A stretch of DNA of 35,798 nt from an uncultured beta proteobacterium (GTDB lineage: Bacteria; Pseudomonadota; Gammaproteobacteria; Burkholderiales; SG8-41), in assembly GCA_903893565.1 (NCBI GenBank), contig CAITMU010000055.1:1-35798 (forward strand). The letters are read 5' to 3'. Of the stretch, positions 26,017 to 35,282 are shown in pieces; position 1 is the first letter of the stretch; the number at the start of each line of letters is the position of its first letter. A program made the position numbers and the translations under genes. The notes below the pieces were generated by a model. The model was not told the DNA's origin. It saw only the letters and a program-made list of their open reading frames with translations, and ran no database searches.

Positions 26017-26571
26017 TTACTCCCTATCAGGGGCGTTTTTTTTGCTTGAAGGCGCACCAAGGTTATTGCAGTATTGTGCTGCGATATTCATGACTTGGCT
26101 TATTTCGTGCTGAAAATCCTCTTCATTAAAAATATATTTATCGCCGTTTAAACGGTCAACACCAAATTGTCGTTTTCTGTCATTCAGGTCGTTTAATTTT
26201 TTTTGATTAAAATTACAAAGATTTTGTAATTCCGAGATTTTGTCGGCGTTATTCATAACATCCGTATTGATTTTGTTGCTCTCTTTAGTCAGGGGCGTGG
26301 GAGTTGGGGCAGGCTTTGCATCGGGTGAAGCGGGTTTATCCATCTTTGGGGCCGGCATTTCGATTTGGGGTTTATACTGAATTTTTCCAACTTCTTTGTA
26401 GCCGGACGAGCAAAAAGATCCGAATTCAATCCCCCCGCTAGGGTTAATGCACTTGACAATTTGGGCTGTAGCGGGGGCGTTACTCCATAATAGTAGTGTT
26501 TGGGTTACTAAAAGGAAACGTGCGATTGACCGTCCTAGATAAGAAAAAAGGGGGCTACAAGTCGCAGACAT
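26017..26571 (-). CDS. DUF4124-like periplasmic protein
   Basis: 184 residues. An N-terminal hydrophobic segment (RFLLVTQTLLLWSNAPATAQ) is a likely signal peptide. After cleavage the sequence AQIVKCINPSGGIEFGSFC resembles the DUF4124 K-C-x-D-x-x-G-x-x-x-Y pattern. A Pro/Lys linker (PAPKMDKPASPDAKPAPTPT) leads to a helical Asn/Asp/Lys-rich C-terminal part with two Cys (NLCNFN, QYCNNL). Between rnfH and guaB a DUF4124 gene is common in Burkholderiales. Function unknown, probably an envelope protein. Confidence 0.75.
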   Translation of the reverse strand: MSATCSPLFSYLGRSIARFLLVTQTLLLWSNAPATAQIVKCINPSGGIEFGSFCSSGYKEVGKIQYKPQIEMPAPKMDKPASPDAKPAPTPTPLTKESNKINTDVMNNADKISELQNLCNFNQKKLNDLNDRKRQFGVDRLNGDKYIFNEEDFQHEISQVMNIAAQYCNNLGAPSSKKNAPDRE

Positions 26572-26636
26572 GGGATTTTTTCTAAATATTAATTTTTGTT
26601 AAGTTAAATCAGTTTGATGGCGAAGTCAATTATTAA

Positions 26637-28169
<1,533 letters not shown>

Positions 28170-28218
28170 TGGGACTTCATCCGCATCATCTCTAGGGTGG
28201 GTGTGGCTTAGACTATCG

Positions 28219-28240
28219 TTCGAGTGAACCCAAACTCGAA
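28219..28240 (+). promoter_or_regulatory. Hairpin in the guaB-guaA spacer
   Basis: TTCGAGT (28219-28225) pairs with ACTCGAA (28234-28240) around an 8-nt loop. It is not followed by a T-run, so it is not a standard terminator; it may attenuate or protect mRNA between guaB and guaA. Interpretation is uncertain. Confidence 0.35.
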
Positions 28241-28296
28241 TAGATCTTCATTAACCGAGCCGGCTTGACCGGTTTTCCCCAAGGCTAATATTTCTT

Positions 28297-29859
28297 ATGC
28301 ATCAAAAAATACTGATTCTTGATTTTGGTTCTCAATACTCGCAGTTAATTGCTCGCCGGGTTCGGGAGTTGAATGTTTATTGTGAATTGCATCCGAATGA
28401 TGTGTCGAACGAGTTCATAAAGAAAATGGCACCTGATGGCATTATTTTATCGGGTGGGCCTAATTCTGTTTGGGAAAACGATACGCCTCGAGCACCCGAT
28501 GCTGTGTGGGATTTGGCTGTGCCGGTATTGGGGATTTGTTACGGTATGCAAACGATGGCGGCGCAGTTAGGAGGGCGGGTGGTCAGTGGTCAAGTGCGTG
28601 AGTTTGGCTATGCGCAGGTCAGAGCGCACGGTCACTCTCAATTGTTTAAAGACATTCAAGATCGTAGTAATGAAGCTGGCCATGGATTACTTGACGTTTG
28701 GATGAGTCATGGTGACAAAGTAGAAACCCTGCCCGATGGTTTTAAGGTGATTGCGAGTAATCCGACTTGTCCTATTGCGGCGATGGCCAATGAGAACTTG
28801 AAGTATTACGCGGTGCAGTTTCACCCTGAAGTCACGCACACCACACAAGGTAAAGCGATACTTAAGCGTTTTGTACTAGATGTTTGTGCTCTAAAGGGTG
28901 ATTGGAATATGCCCGACTATGTCGTAGAGGCTGTCGAGGCGATACGCCATCAAGTCGGAGATGATGAAGTCATTTTAGGGCTTTCAGGTGGTGTCGATTC
29001 ATCGGTGGCAGCCGCTTTAATTCATCAGGCGATAGGCAATCAATTAACCTGTGTTTTTGTGGATAACGGATTATTGCGTTTAAATGAAGCCGAACAGGTG
29101 ATGGAGACTTTTTCCAAAAACCTAGGGGTTCGAGTCATTGCCATTAATGCTCGTGAGCAGTTTATTGGGCATCTGAAGGGGGTGATAGATCCTGAACAAA
29201 AAAGAAAAATTATCGGCCGTGAGTTCGTAGAGGTTTTTCAGCGTGAAGCCAAAGCATTACCTAAAGCAAAATGGTTAGCGCAGGGAACGATTTATCCTGA
29301 TGTCATAGAGTCAGCGAATTCGAAAACAAAAAAAGCCCATACGATTAAGTCGCATCACAATGTTGGGGGATTGCCTGACACCTTACATCTAAAATTGTTG
29401 GAGCCGTTGCGAGAGCTTTTTAAAGATGAGGTACGAAATTTAGGCTTGGCTTTGGGGTTGCCCCGTGACATGGTATTTCGTCACCCTTTTCCTGGGCCTG
29501 GATTGGGTGTTCGTATTTTGGGAGAAGTAAAAGAAGAGTTTGCTGAATTATTGCGACGAGCAGATGCTATTTTTATAGATGAACTGAGAGCTTCGGGCTG
29601 GTATGACAAAACGGCACAGGCTTTTGCAGTTTTTATACCGGTAAAATCTGTTGGTGTGATGGGTGATGGTAGAACCTATGAATATGTTGTTTCTTTAAGA
29701 GCCGTACAAACCACTGATTTTATGACTGCAGAGGTGGCAGAGTTGCCCCATCGCTTATTGGCTAAAGTTTCCAATCGAATTATTAATGAAGTCAGAGGAA
29801 TAAATCGAGTGGTATACGATATCTCTAGTAAGCCTCCGGCGACCATTGAGTGGGAATGA
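28297..29859 (+). CDS. guaA: GMP synthase (glutamine-hydrolysing)
   Basis: Converts XMP to GMP using ATP and glutamine. 520 residues: a class I glutamine amidotransferase domain (GICYGMQ with Cys81, FHPEVTHT for the His/Glu pair), an ATP-pyrophosphatase domain with LSGGVDSS near residue 230, and a dimerisation domain ending [10 protein letters not shown] weak ribosome site AAGG lies about 12 nt before the ATG. The final codons are the apparent integration target of the accessory region that starts right after the stop, and they are reproduced in degenerate form downstream. Confidence 0.98.
   Translation: MHQKILILDFGSQYSQLIARRVRELNVYCELHPNDVSNEFIKKMAPDGIILSGGPNSVWENDTPRAPDAVWDLAVPVLGICYGMQTMAAQLGGRVVSGQVREFGYAQVRAHGHSQLFKDIQDRSNEAGHGLLDVWMSHGDKVETLPDGFKVIASNPTCPIAAMANENLKYYAVQFHPEVTHTTQGKAILKRFVLDVCALKGDWNMPDYVVEAVEAIRHQVGDDEVILGLSGGVDSSVAAALIHQAIGNQLTCVFVDNGLLRLNEAEQVMETFSKNLGVRVIAINAREQFIGHLKGVIDPEQKRKIIGREFVEVFQREAKALPKAKWLAQGTIYPDVIESANSKTKKAHTIKSHHNVGGLPDTLHLKLLEPLRELFKDEVRNLGLALGLPRDMVFRHPFPGPGLGVRILGEVKEEFAELLRRADAIFIDELRASGWYDKTAQAFAVFIPVKSVGVMGDGRTYEYVVSLRAVQTTDFMTAEVAELPHRLLAKVSNRIINEVRGINRVVYDISSKPPATIEWE
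29841..29859 (+). repeat. attachment-like site 0: 3' end of resident guaA
   Basis: GACCATTGAGTGGGAATGA closes guaA. The core GAGTGGGAATGA recurs downstream in the same orientation at 31065, 33130, 33903 and 35331 (with small changes). The 3' end of guaA is an established insertion site for tyrosine-integrase islands, so this is read as the att junction between core and accessory DNA. Confidence 0.75.
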
Positions 29860-29904
29860 TTTGATGTCTGGCAACACCAAGTATTGATTAGCAGAAACAC
29901 CCCG

Positions 29905-29931
29905 AAAGCCCGCGTCGTTGCGGGCTTTTTT
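29905..29931 (+). terminator. Rho-independent terminator downstream of guaA
   Basis: A perfect 9-bp stem AAAGCCCGC (29905-29913) / GCGGGCTTT (29920-29928) with a 6-nt loop runs into a T tract. It lies 45 nt after the guaA stop, inside the accessory side of the junction, so each inserted element may have brought or kept a terminator. Confidence 0.85.
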
Positions 29932-30015
29932 GCTTTTTGGTCTGGCACTGGCTGGCACCTTCAAGCACCGGCAAGTACGCTTATCTTATGCTACGGCGGA
30001 TGGTTCTATCTCAGC

Positions 30016-30071
30016 CGATACCATGAGAGACACGCGATACCATGCCATGATCTTTAGACTTGGCATGGTAT
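30016..30071. repeat. Triple ATACCATG repeats, possible integrase arm sites
   Basis: CGATACCATG occurs twice directly (30016-30025, 30035-30044; 19-nt period), and a third copy is inverted (ATACCATGCCA 30037-30047 pairs with TGGCATGGTAT 30061-30071, 11 bp, 13-nt spacer). They lie between the att-like site and the integrase stub, the position of arm-type or excisionase sites in integrative elements. The 29860-30165 interval has no gene otherwise. Confidence 0.5.
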
Positions 30072-30165
30072 TGAAAATTCGTAAAATTTTGATTTTTAAT
30101 TAGAAAAGACGTTTTTTTCTGCTGATTATTATCAAGGTATTTTGAACCTAGATAGGACGAATACC

Positions 30166-30291
30166 ATGCTCACCGATACCCAGCTGCGCAACATCAAGCC
30201 ACAGGACAAGCTCTACAAAGTCAACGACCGCGACGGCCTCTATGTGGCCGTCACGCCCGCCGGAGCTATCCTGCGAAGTTGCTGGTGGTGA
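30166..30291 (+). pseudogene. Stub of a tyrosine recombinase (DUF4102/arm-binding N terminus only)
   Basis: 41 codons, MLTDTQLRNIKPQDKLYKV then DRDGLYVAVTPAGA, match the N-terminal arm-DNA-binding domain of P4-like phage/island integrases, which run about 400 residues. After TPAGA the frame goes to ILRSCWW and stop, and the ParDE operator region follows at once. The catalytic domain with R-H-R-Y is missing, so it cannot recombine. It lies about 300 nt downstream of the guaA att site in the orientation expected of an island integrase. Confidence 0.85.
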
Positions 30292-30336
30292 TGAATACGT
30301 ATATACTTCATTCGTACTTTTCAAGAGGGCTGCATT

Positions 30337-30609
30337 ATGTCCAAGGAAGCCGTTTTCACAATGAAGCTAGAGCCGGAGTTGCGCGCCGATTTCATGGCCG
30401 AAGCGGAAGCAGCACACCGGCCGGCGTCTCAGGTCTTGCGAGAGTTGATGCGTGAATTTGTCCAGCGTCAACGCGAAGCACGCGAATATGATGAATTCCT
30501 GAGTCGCAAGGTTGATGCTGGTCGCACTTCGATGCGCACGGGTGTTGGTCACTCCAATGATGAAGTTGAAGCCATGTTTGCTGCACGGCGTACGGCTGTG
30601 ACAGGCTAA
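30337..30609 (+). CDS. ParD-like type II antitoxin
   Basis: 90 residues with an N-terminal ribbon-helix-helix (VFTMKLEPELRADFMAEAEAAHRPASQVLRELM-type sequence split between a strand and two helices) and a charged C-terminal tail (REAREYDEFLSRKV) that would wrap the toxin. AGAGGG at 30324-30329 is the ribosome site. A GTATATAC palindrome (30299-30306) just upstream may be its autoregulatory operator. It is paired with the RelE/ParE toxin 2 nt downstream. Confidence 0.85.
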   Translation: MSKEAVFTMKLEPELRADFMAEAEAAHRPASQVLRELMREFVQRQREAREYDEFLSRKVDAGRTSMRTGVGHSNDEVEAMFAARRTAVTG

Positions 30610-30611
30610 GC

Positions 30612-30896
30612 GTGAGGGTTGTTTGGACGCCTGAAGCGCTGCAAGATCGCGTTGACGTTTGGAACTACATAGCGGCCGACAACCCGCGAACGGCTGCTTG
30701 TATGGATGAGCTTTTCAGTGATTCGGCCGTAAGGCTTGCCGATCACCCGAAGCTAGGGCGGCCAGGGAAAATTCAAGGGACCCGTGAGCTGATTCCACAT
30801 GAAAGCTATCGCCTGGTGTACGAAATCAGCGGCGAAACCGAATGGATGCTGGCCCTGGTTCACACTGCGCGCCAGTGGCCATTAGTTCGTGGTTGA
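30612..30896 (+). CDS. RelE/ParE family toxin
   Basis: 94 residues starting GTG two bases after the antitoxin stop. The RelE/ParE fold is visible: VVWTPEALQDRVDVWNYIA, then LADHPKLGRPGKIQGTRELI and SYRLVYEISGE, with VHTARQWP at the end. ParE types target gyrase and RelE types cleave mRNA; the sequence alone does not separate them, though the GRPG-x-x-x-G-T-RELI signature is common in ParE-like toxins. Confidence 0.88.
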   Translation: MRVVWTPEALQDRVDVWNYIAADNPRTAACMDELFSDSAVRLADHPKLGRPGKIQGTRELIPHESYRLVYEISGETEWMLALVHTARQWPLVRG

Positions 30897-31064
30897 TTGA
30901 TGTGAATAGAAGTCTAAGAGTGCGAGGTTGATCGCATTTGCTCAGACTGAATGTTGGTTGCGAATTTTTACTAACTAATGAATATGGTATTTTTCATGGC
31001 ATCAAATTGTGCAAGGCGCGCCAATGCGTTAATTTCATTTGAATTTCTTCTCTCGTTAACATCT

Positions 31065-31076
31065 GAGTGGGAATAG
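31065..31076 (+). repeat. attachment-like core, weak copy 1
   Basis: GAGTGGGAATAG, same strand as guaA and 11 of 12 positions like the guaA end, but not preceded by ATT. It lies between the ParDE pair and the methyltransferase. It may be a decayed att core or chance; the same-strand repetition favours the former. Confidence 0.35.
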
Positions 31077-31240
31077 AGTTCAACGGCTTCAGTTTGGTTT
31101 TATAAGTTTTTTTACTTACCGTCGCGTGTAGGACCGCCGAATGAAGCGGCTCTCTCAAACTAGTTGAGCTTGATTTTAATTCGTCGAAAAATACATTTTT
31201 AAAACGATAAATGTTCGCCATAATTTACTGAGATTTTACG

Positions 31241-32011
31241 ATGGATAAAAATATACTCGATGCCTTTTTAGAAGACCTTGCTCAAGCCAGAAATCTTTAT
31301 CGCTACACGGCAAGAAAGGTTCTCAGAAAATCCAAGATAAGACATTACGAACCATCTCTGATATATTCCAAAGAAGATGCGAACCCGTCTCGTTTTTTAA
31401 TTAATATGATGGCTGATGCAATAAAACTTGCGGCCAATATTGAGTTGATTTGTGGCAAAAGAGGGTTGCCGGACAGCCAATTCCTCAATGTTTTTCCTGG
31501 CGAGCATTATAGGTTATTGAACGCCCTCATCAAAGTTAGTGGATCGAAGAATGTTGTGGAGATTGGAACTTATACTGGCATGGGTACGCTTGCACTTCAA
31601 GAGGGGATTGACGATATTAAGGTTGTTACATACGATGTAATCGATTGGGATAAATTACCTCTTCCAAGTCATTTTGATGAATCGGATTTCAAGGGGGGCA
31701 GAATATCGCAAGTTATTGGAGATTTATCTGACGATACGGTTTTTGAGCAAAATCTTGCCGTGCTTAACTCCGCAGACGTTATCTTTATGGATGCCCCGAA
31801 GGATGACCAGTTCGAATATAGGATGGCAGAAAAATTTTCAATGTTAAGCAAAAAGACTTTTAAATTACTGATCGTTGATGATATCCAGTTCGTCAATATG
31901 ATTGATTTTTGGCGCTCAATTAGTTCACCTAAGTTGGATGTGTCTTCGTTTGGGCATTGGTCGGGCACAGGCATCGTTGATATAAGTGAAGGACTCAAAT
32001 TGCGGGTTTGA
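31241..32011 (+). CDS. Class I SAM-dependent methyltransferase-like protein (O-methyltransferase type)
   Basis: 256 residues. The Rossmann motif I VVEIGTYTGMGTLALQ (about 104-119) and motif II acidic strand VVTYDVID (about 128-135) are clear, with FMDAPKD (motif IV) and LLIVDDIQF further on, as in COMT-like and sugar/antibiotic-type O-methyltransferases. The N-terminal 80 residues (NILDAFLEDLAQARNLYRY onward) are helical and of unknown use. The gene is AT-rich compared with the decayed gene after it. No partner genes for an antibiotic or capsule are present, so it is isolated island cargo. Confidence 0.7.
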   Translation: MDKNILDAFLEDLAQARNLYRYTARKVLRKSKIRHYEPSLIYSKEDANPSRFLINMMADAIKLAANIELICGKRGLPDSQFLNVFPGEHYRLLNALIKVSGSKNVVEIGTYTGMGTLALQEGIDDIKVVTYDVIDWDKLPLPSHFDESDFKGGRISQVIGDLSDDTVFEQNLAVLNSADVIFMDAPKDDQFEYRMAEKFSMLSKKTFKLLIVDDIQFVNMIDFWRSISSPKLDVSSFGHWSGTGIVDISEGLKLRV

Positions 32012-32109
32012 GTTTTCCTTAAAAGAAATTATAAGAGTAGAAAATGAGAGGAAATACGCTGGTAAGTGTAGTTTCTAGTGTCTAATTTATTTACTGTAAA
32101 CTGTGGATT

Positions 32110-33077
32110 CTTCGTGAGAAAGGCATCAACTACGCTTTGCTGCGAAGCGCGCTGACGCCGCAACCAACGAAGCATGAGGCGGCGTTTTTCTTCGACGAGC
32201 AACGTTGCGAGAATACTTTCGTTCCGAGCGTGGAATGCGCCGACGCCCTATTCATCCCGCTCAACGGCAAAACGACGCACAGCATTTTTGGCGGTGAGTT
32301 GACCGATGGCCGAGATCAGATCGCACGCGAGTTGCTTTCCAGTTCGGCTATTGTCGCGAAAGACCTCAACTTCAAGCATCCATGCTTCTGCTATGTCCCC
32401 TATGTCAACAACTTTTCGCAGAGCGAGGTCGGCGCAATCGACAGCAAGCTCCGGGTACATAACGCTTATCTTGGATACGCCCCGTGCAACTTGCAAGCTT
32501 GGGCAAGACCTTCGTGTCGATGCACCTCGTGAACCTGGTGGTCAAGTAAGGCGATACCGTCATCCTCGGGCATGAGGATGACCGATCGAAGACCGAGAAC
32601 CGCAACCTGCATTTCTACGACTACACGGCTCTTAGCCTACGGCTAAAAAACATTCAGTCGATGTAATACAGCAACTTCCTGTCCTTCAAGCCTGAGCAGA
32701 TGATGTTAGAGGTGTTGTAGGACGATCTTGTCATTGCGCTTCGGGCGATGTCCGAAGAGGTTGCTCCCCTCTCTGAATTCACAGTCGTCATCGCAGACGA
32801 GAAGTTTGATAAGTATCTGAGGACGGCAAAGCTCGGGAAGCTGAAGAAGGCGGGCCTTGCCGACCTGGCCAAGGCGGAGTTGGAGGCAGTTATCCGCGAG
32901 AAGCTGCGGACGAGCTACTTATGCAACTTAGAGTGGGTTGACGAGCCCACGCACCAACCCAGCAAGTTCAATATCATGCTTTAATTCCCCAGGCAAAACG
33001 GACACCCGGAGCGTATGGTCGTCGCCCTCGAATACAAGCCCATCGAGCGTGTGTTGCGGCTGGTGACGATTTCGTGA
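32110..33077 (+). pseudogene. Heavily decayed gene of unknown family
   Basis: Coding-like sequence continues across two frames: frame 1 from about 32110 to 32490 (ALLRSALTPQPTKHEAAFFF, then VECADALFIPLNGKTTHS), then frame 3 from 32499 (LGKTFVSMHLVNLVVK) to 33077. The second part has premature stops at 32547, 32664, 32718 and 32982, and there is a frame change near 32490. Still readable are TVILGHEDDRSKTENRNL, FVVIADEKFDKYLR-like, LEWVDEPTHQPSKFNIML and MVVALEYKPIERVLRLV. GC is higher than in the neighbouring methyltransferase and TA genes. I do not recognise the family. It is clearly a pseudogene. Confidence 0.65.
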
Positions 33078-33126
33078 GCATGTAAAGTACGGCGCACAGT
33101 TGTTGGTGGTTTGTGACTTATTGATA

Positions 33127-33141
33127 ATTGAGTAGGAATAA
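33127..33141 (+). repeat. attachment-like core, weak copy 2
   Basis: ATTGAGTAGGAATAA differs from the guaA 3' end by TGG to TAG and in the stop codon (TAA for TGA). It lies 50 nt after the decayed gene and 30 nt before the end of vapC, at a module boundary. Reading it as guaA, the Trp codon has become a stop, as expected for a non-functional copy. Confidence 0.4.
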
Positions 33142-33170
33142 CTGGTTTTTTAAAACTCTCACAAAATATG

Positions 33171-33548
33171 TCATCGCAGTTTTGGATTAAACGAAATCCC
33201 CAATGTCTTGGCCAAGGTTTCTAATTTTTTGTCCAGTGTCCAAATTTTGGCATGTGGGGTGATCAGGGTAGACGCTAATAATGAGATGTCTATTGCTCCA
33301 CAACCTGAGTCGTATAACTTGTTAGATTCAATTAGACTCATGATCTCTGACGTGGTTGCGGTTTTGGCATTTTGCAACTTGCCAAGATAAGCCAATGTTT
33401 TATACCGTGGTGTGGGTGGAGATCCACAAGCGATTTCTAATAAGATTAGGGGATGGCATATTACTTGATCATTACCAAGAAGATTGATTAAGCTTTCGTT
33501 ACCCCGTCTAAAGTGATGCACCCATACAGAGGTATCAACAATTACCAT
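33171..33548 (-). CDS. vapC: VapC-like PIN-domain toxin
   Basis: 125 residues, a PIN-domain ribonuclease. The four acidic metal ligands are seen: DTSVW (Asp5), LLEIACG (Glu38), the GAIDISLLAS Asp (about 88) and TLDKKL (Asp105). VapC toxins cleave tRNA or rRNA; the target is not predictable. It follows vapB with a 1-nt gap and ends next to the weak att copy. It is in the opposite orientation to the other TA operons in the array. Confidence 0.92.
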   Translation of the reverse strand: MVIVDTSVWVHHFRRGNESLINLLGNDQVICHPLILLEIACGSPPTPRYKTLAYLGKLQNAKTATTSEIMSLIESNKLYDSGCGAIDISLLASTLITPHAKIWTLDKKLETLAKTLGISFNPKLR

Positions 33549-33549
33549 A

Positions 33550-33759
33550 TTAAGAATCCTGGAATACTTTTACTTGTCTTCTAGGGATCGCTTTCATTTT
33601 GGGTGTTTTCCCACCTAAAGCTGCCAGTCTTTTGGCGGATTCCACGCGAATAAATACCCTAAGTGCTTCGCGAAAAAGTTCTGATTTCTCAATATTGGGC
33701 TCTATGACTTCTAGCGCTTGAGCATACAACTCATCGTCTATTGTTACAGTGGTTCGCAT
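33550..33759 (-). CDS. vapB: VapB-like type II antitoxin
   Basis: About 69 residues from ATG (complement of 33757-33759), with AAGGGC upstream; the open frame runs 15 codons further without family similarity. The start MRTTVTIDDELYAQALEVIE is the ribbon-helix-helix strand and helix of VapB family 2-like proteins, and the C terminus is basic (KTPKMKAIPRRQVKVF). Operon with vapC. Confidence 0.88.
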   Translation of the reverse strand: MRTTVTIDDELYAQALEVIEPNIEKSELFREALRVFIRVESAKRLAALGGKTPKMKAIPRRQVKVFQDS

Positions 33760-33899
33760 ATTTCTGCCCTTATCATTTGAATCAGAATTGATGTATTTTA
33801 GCATCTAAATTAACATCAACATAGTTTCACAAAAGTTACACAATATTCAAAGGTATGCCCGAATCAATTGAAAAAAATAAGTTCGAACCCAATGTGGCT

Positions 33900-33914
33900 A
33901 TCGAGTGGGAATAA
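33900..33914 (+). repeat. attachment-like core, copy 3
   Basis: ATCGAGTGGGAATAA encodes I-E-W-E-stop, the guaA C terminus, in the same orientation. Upstream, the in-frame residues are P-N-V-A rather than P-P-A-T, so similarity is limited to about 5 codons. It marks the boundary between the VapBC and BrnA/Phd-PIN modules. Confidence 0.6.
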
Positions 33915-33971
33915 TAATTATTCCGGTCGTAAAAGAATCTCTAATTTATTTCCACTGAAGATTTAACAGTG

Positions 33972-34157
33972 TCATTCTTCACGCATAACTCTGCGCATAG
34001 TTTCCTCTATTGTATTAATCGTCATAGCCTCTCTTAGGGTGGCATTGATTAAAGTCTGATAGCCTCTCCCACCAGCCTTCGCGCGGTACCAGCCGAGTAC
34101 GTCTGGGTCAAGTGTAATGTTGATTTTTTTATTTTTAAGTTCCGAACGAAAAGCCAC
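33972..34157 (-). CDS. Orphan BrnA-like antitoxin
   Basis: 61 residues from GTG (complement of 34155-34157) with GAAGG just upstream. The core INITLDPDVLGWYRAK then GGRGYQTLINATLREAM matches BrnA/DUF4415 ribbon-helix-helix antitoxins. The frame is open another 25-30 codons upstream (VWKIAGKEVTPLEGK) without an ATG, so the 5' end may be truncated or start at a non-standard codon. No BrnT toxin is present on either side. It may be a solitary antitoxin or relic; it is divergent from the Phd-PIN operon whose promoter overlaps this upstream stretch. Confidence 0.7.
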   Translation of the reverse strand: MAFRSELKNKKINITLDPDVLGWYRAKAGGRGYQTLINATLREAMTINTIEETMRRVMREE

Positions 34158-34219
34158 CTTACCTTCAAGGGGGGTAACCTCCTTGCCGGCAATCTTCCAT
34201 ACGCCACGATCTTTTCGAT

Positions 34220-34247
34220 TTGACGGAAATTCTGAAGTAGCTATAAT
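34220..34247 (+). promoter_or_regulatory. Sigma-70 promoter for the Phd-PIN operon
   Basis: TTGACG (34220-34225) and TATAAT (34242-34247) with 16 nt between are close to consensus. The antitoxin ATG at 34280 is about 27 nt after the predicted start. Confidence 0.75.
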
Positions 34248-34279
34248 GGCTGATAAAGCTAACCCATGGAGCTATGAAC

Positions 34280-34585
34280 ATGCTCACTATGACTTCTCTC
34301 GTCGCCCAAAACCAATTTGGGACGCTTATCGACACTTCCCAGCGGCAACCTGTCACTGTTACTCGCCGCGGCCGCCCTGTGGCTGTCGTGATGTCGTATG
34401 AAGACTACCAAGCGACGACCCAAACCATCCCGCTTCATGTTGCCGCACTGATTAGTGAGAACTATCCGCAGCGTGGCAAAGATGCTGGGGATTCCATGCG
34501 TCTGCACCTTTCAAAAATGAGCAATAAAGCCGCTGAAGAGGGTTTGACCGAGGACACGGTAATGCCCCTGTTGAATGAAGACTAA
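34280..34585 (+). CDS. Phd/YefM-family antitoxin
   Basis: 101 residues. TMTSLVAQNQFGTLIDTSQRQ and VTRRGRPVAVVMSYEDYQA form the Phd/YefM fold, which binds DNA through its N-terminal part. ATG 34280 was preferred to 34274 because GGAG (34268-34271) is 8 nt away from it and only 2 nt from the earlier one. The C terminus (KMSNKAAEEGLTEDTVMPLLNED) is acidic, as expected for a toxin-binding tail. It overlaps the PIN toxin by 11 nt. Confidence 0.88.
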   Translation: MLTMTSLVAQNQFGTLIDTSQRQPVTVTRRGRPVAVVMSYEDYQATTQTIPLHVAALISENYPQRGKDAGDSMRLHLSKMSNKAAEEGLTEDTVMPLLNED

Positions 34586-35000
34586 ACTTGCGTTCATCGT
34601 CATAGATACCAATGTTTTAATTAGTGCGGGATTACTCCCTCAATCAAAGACCGCTCAAGTCTTGGCGCTGGCAGTCGAGCATTTTGTGATTGCCCAGAAT
34701 CAAGACACATGGCACGAACTTGAAACACGCATAGCGCGACCGAAATTTGATCCCTATTTCGGTGATTCTGGCCGATTGCGACACCTGGTCAAGATTGCTC
34801 AATCAATTCAGCGCTTTGAAGTGTCGGCTGCTGTGTCGGTCAGTCGAGACAAAACCGACGACAAATTTATTGGGCTTGCAATCGATTCCGGGGCACAAAT
34901 TCTGATTTCTGGCGACCCAGATTTGAGGGATGTTGAAGCATACAAAGGAATCGAGATTCTCTCTCCAGTGCAATTTTTCGAACGCTTTAAAGCACAATAA
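34575..35000 (+). CDS. PIN-domain toxin (COG1569-type)
   Basis: 141 residues of the PIN-family putative toxin group. IDTNVLISAGLL carries the first Asp, DTWHELETRIARPKF the middle acid, KTDDKFIGLAIDSGAQ the third, and ISGDPDLRDVEAYKGIEILSP the last strands; FFERF closes it. Start codon 34575 lies within the antitoxin end. A terminator at 35147-35171 follows. The likely activity is RNA cleavage. Confidence 0.9.
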   Translation: MKTKLAFIVIDTNVLISAGLLPQSKTAQVLALAVEHFVIAQNQDTWHELETRIARPKFDPYFGDSGRLRHLVKIAQSIQRFEVSAAVSVSRDKTDDKFIGLAIDSGAQILISGDPDLRDVEAYKGIEILSPVQFFERFKAQ

Positions 35001-35282
35001 GCAGGGGCTCGACTGCTCAACCTCACATTTTACTCATTCACTGAAAGTCATCCGTTGGAGTGGCCACCCCTAGCTACGGGCGAGTTCTGACTATTTGATT
35101 GCCTGTTATGTCATCTCCTGATAAACGTCCAACTTAGCACATTCCAGCGGCCTATGGCCGCACGGTTTTTTGTTCAGTTGCCCGCTAACTGACAGTGGGT
35201 AGCGGTTTGTGAGCATCAGCATAGAAGGTCAATCCAGTTTCTAGTACATCGATAGCGTTCAGCAGGGCTTGTTAATCGGGTT
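35001..35282. other. Non-coding stretch with hairpins between PIN toxin and att copy 4
   Basis: No ORF in these 282 nt is supported. Besides the terminator, an inverted repeat CCGCTA (35182-35187) / TAGCGG (35200-35205) is present. This may be the end of an inserted element. Confidence 0.5.
35147..35171 (+). terminator. Rho-independent terminator after the PIN toxin
   Basis: GCGGCC (35147-35152), loop TAT, GGCCGC (35156-35161), then ACGGTTTTTT. The short strong stem plus T-run fits termination of the Phd-PIN transcript. Confidence 0.75.

Noticed and set aside
29918..30103. 61-codon plus-strand frame after guaA
   Set aside because: It begins inside the terminator hairpin and runs over the ATACCATG repeats; no family resemblance.
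30994..31221. 75-codon minus-strand frame divergent from the methyltransferase
   Set aside because: No ribosome site, no recognisable family, and the weak att-like core lies inside it; probably chance, though not excluded.
34117..34401. 94-codon plus-strand frame overlapping brnA and phd
   Set aside because: It spans the promoter and both real genes in other frames; its sequence is a shadow.
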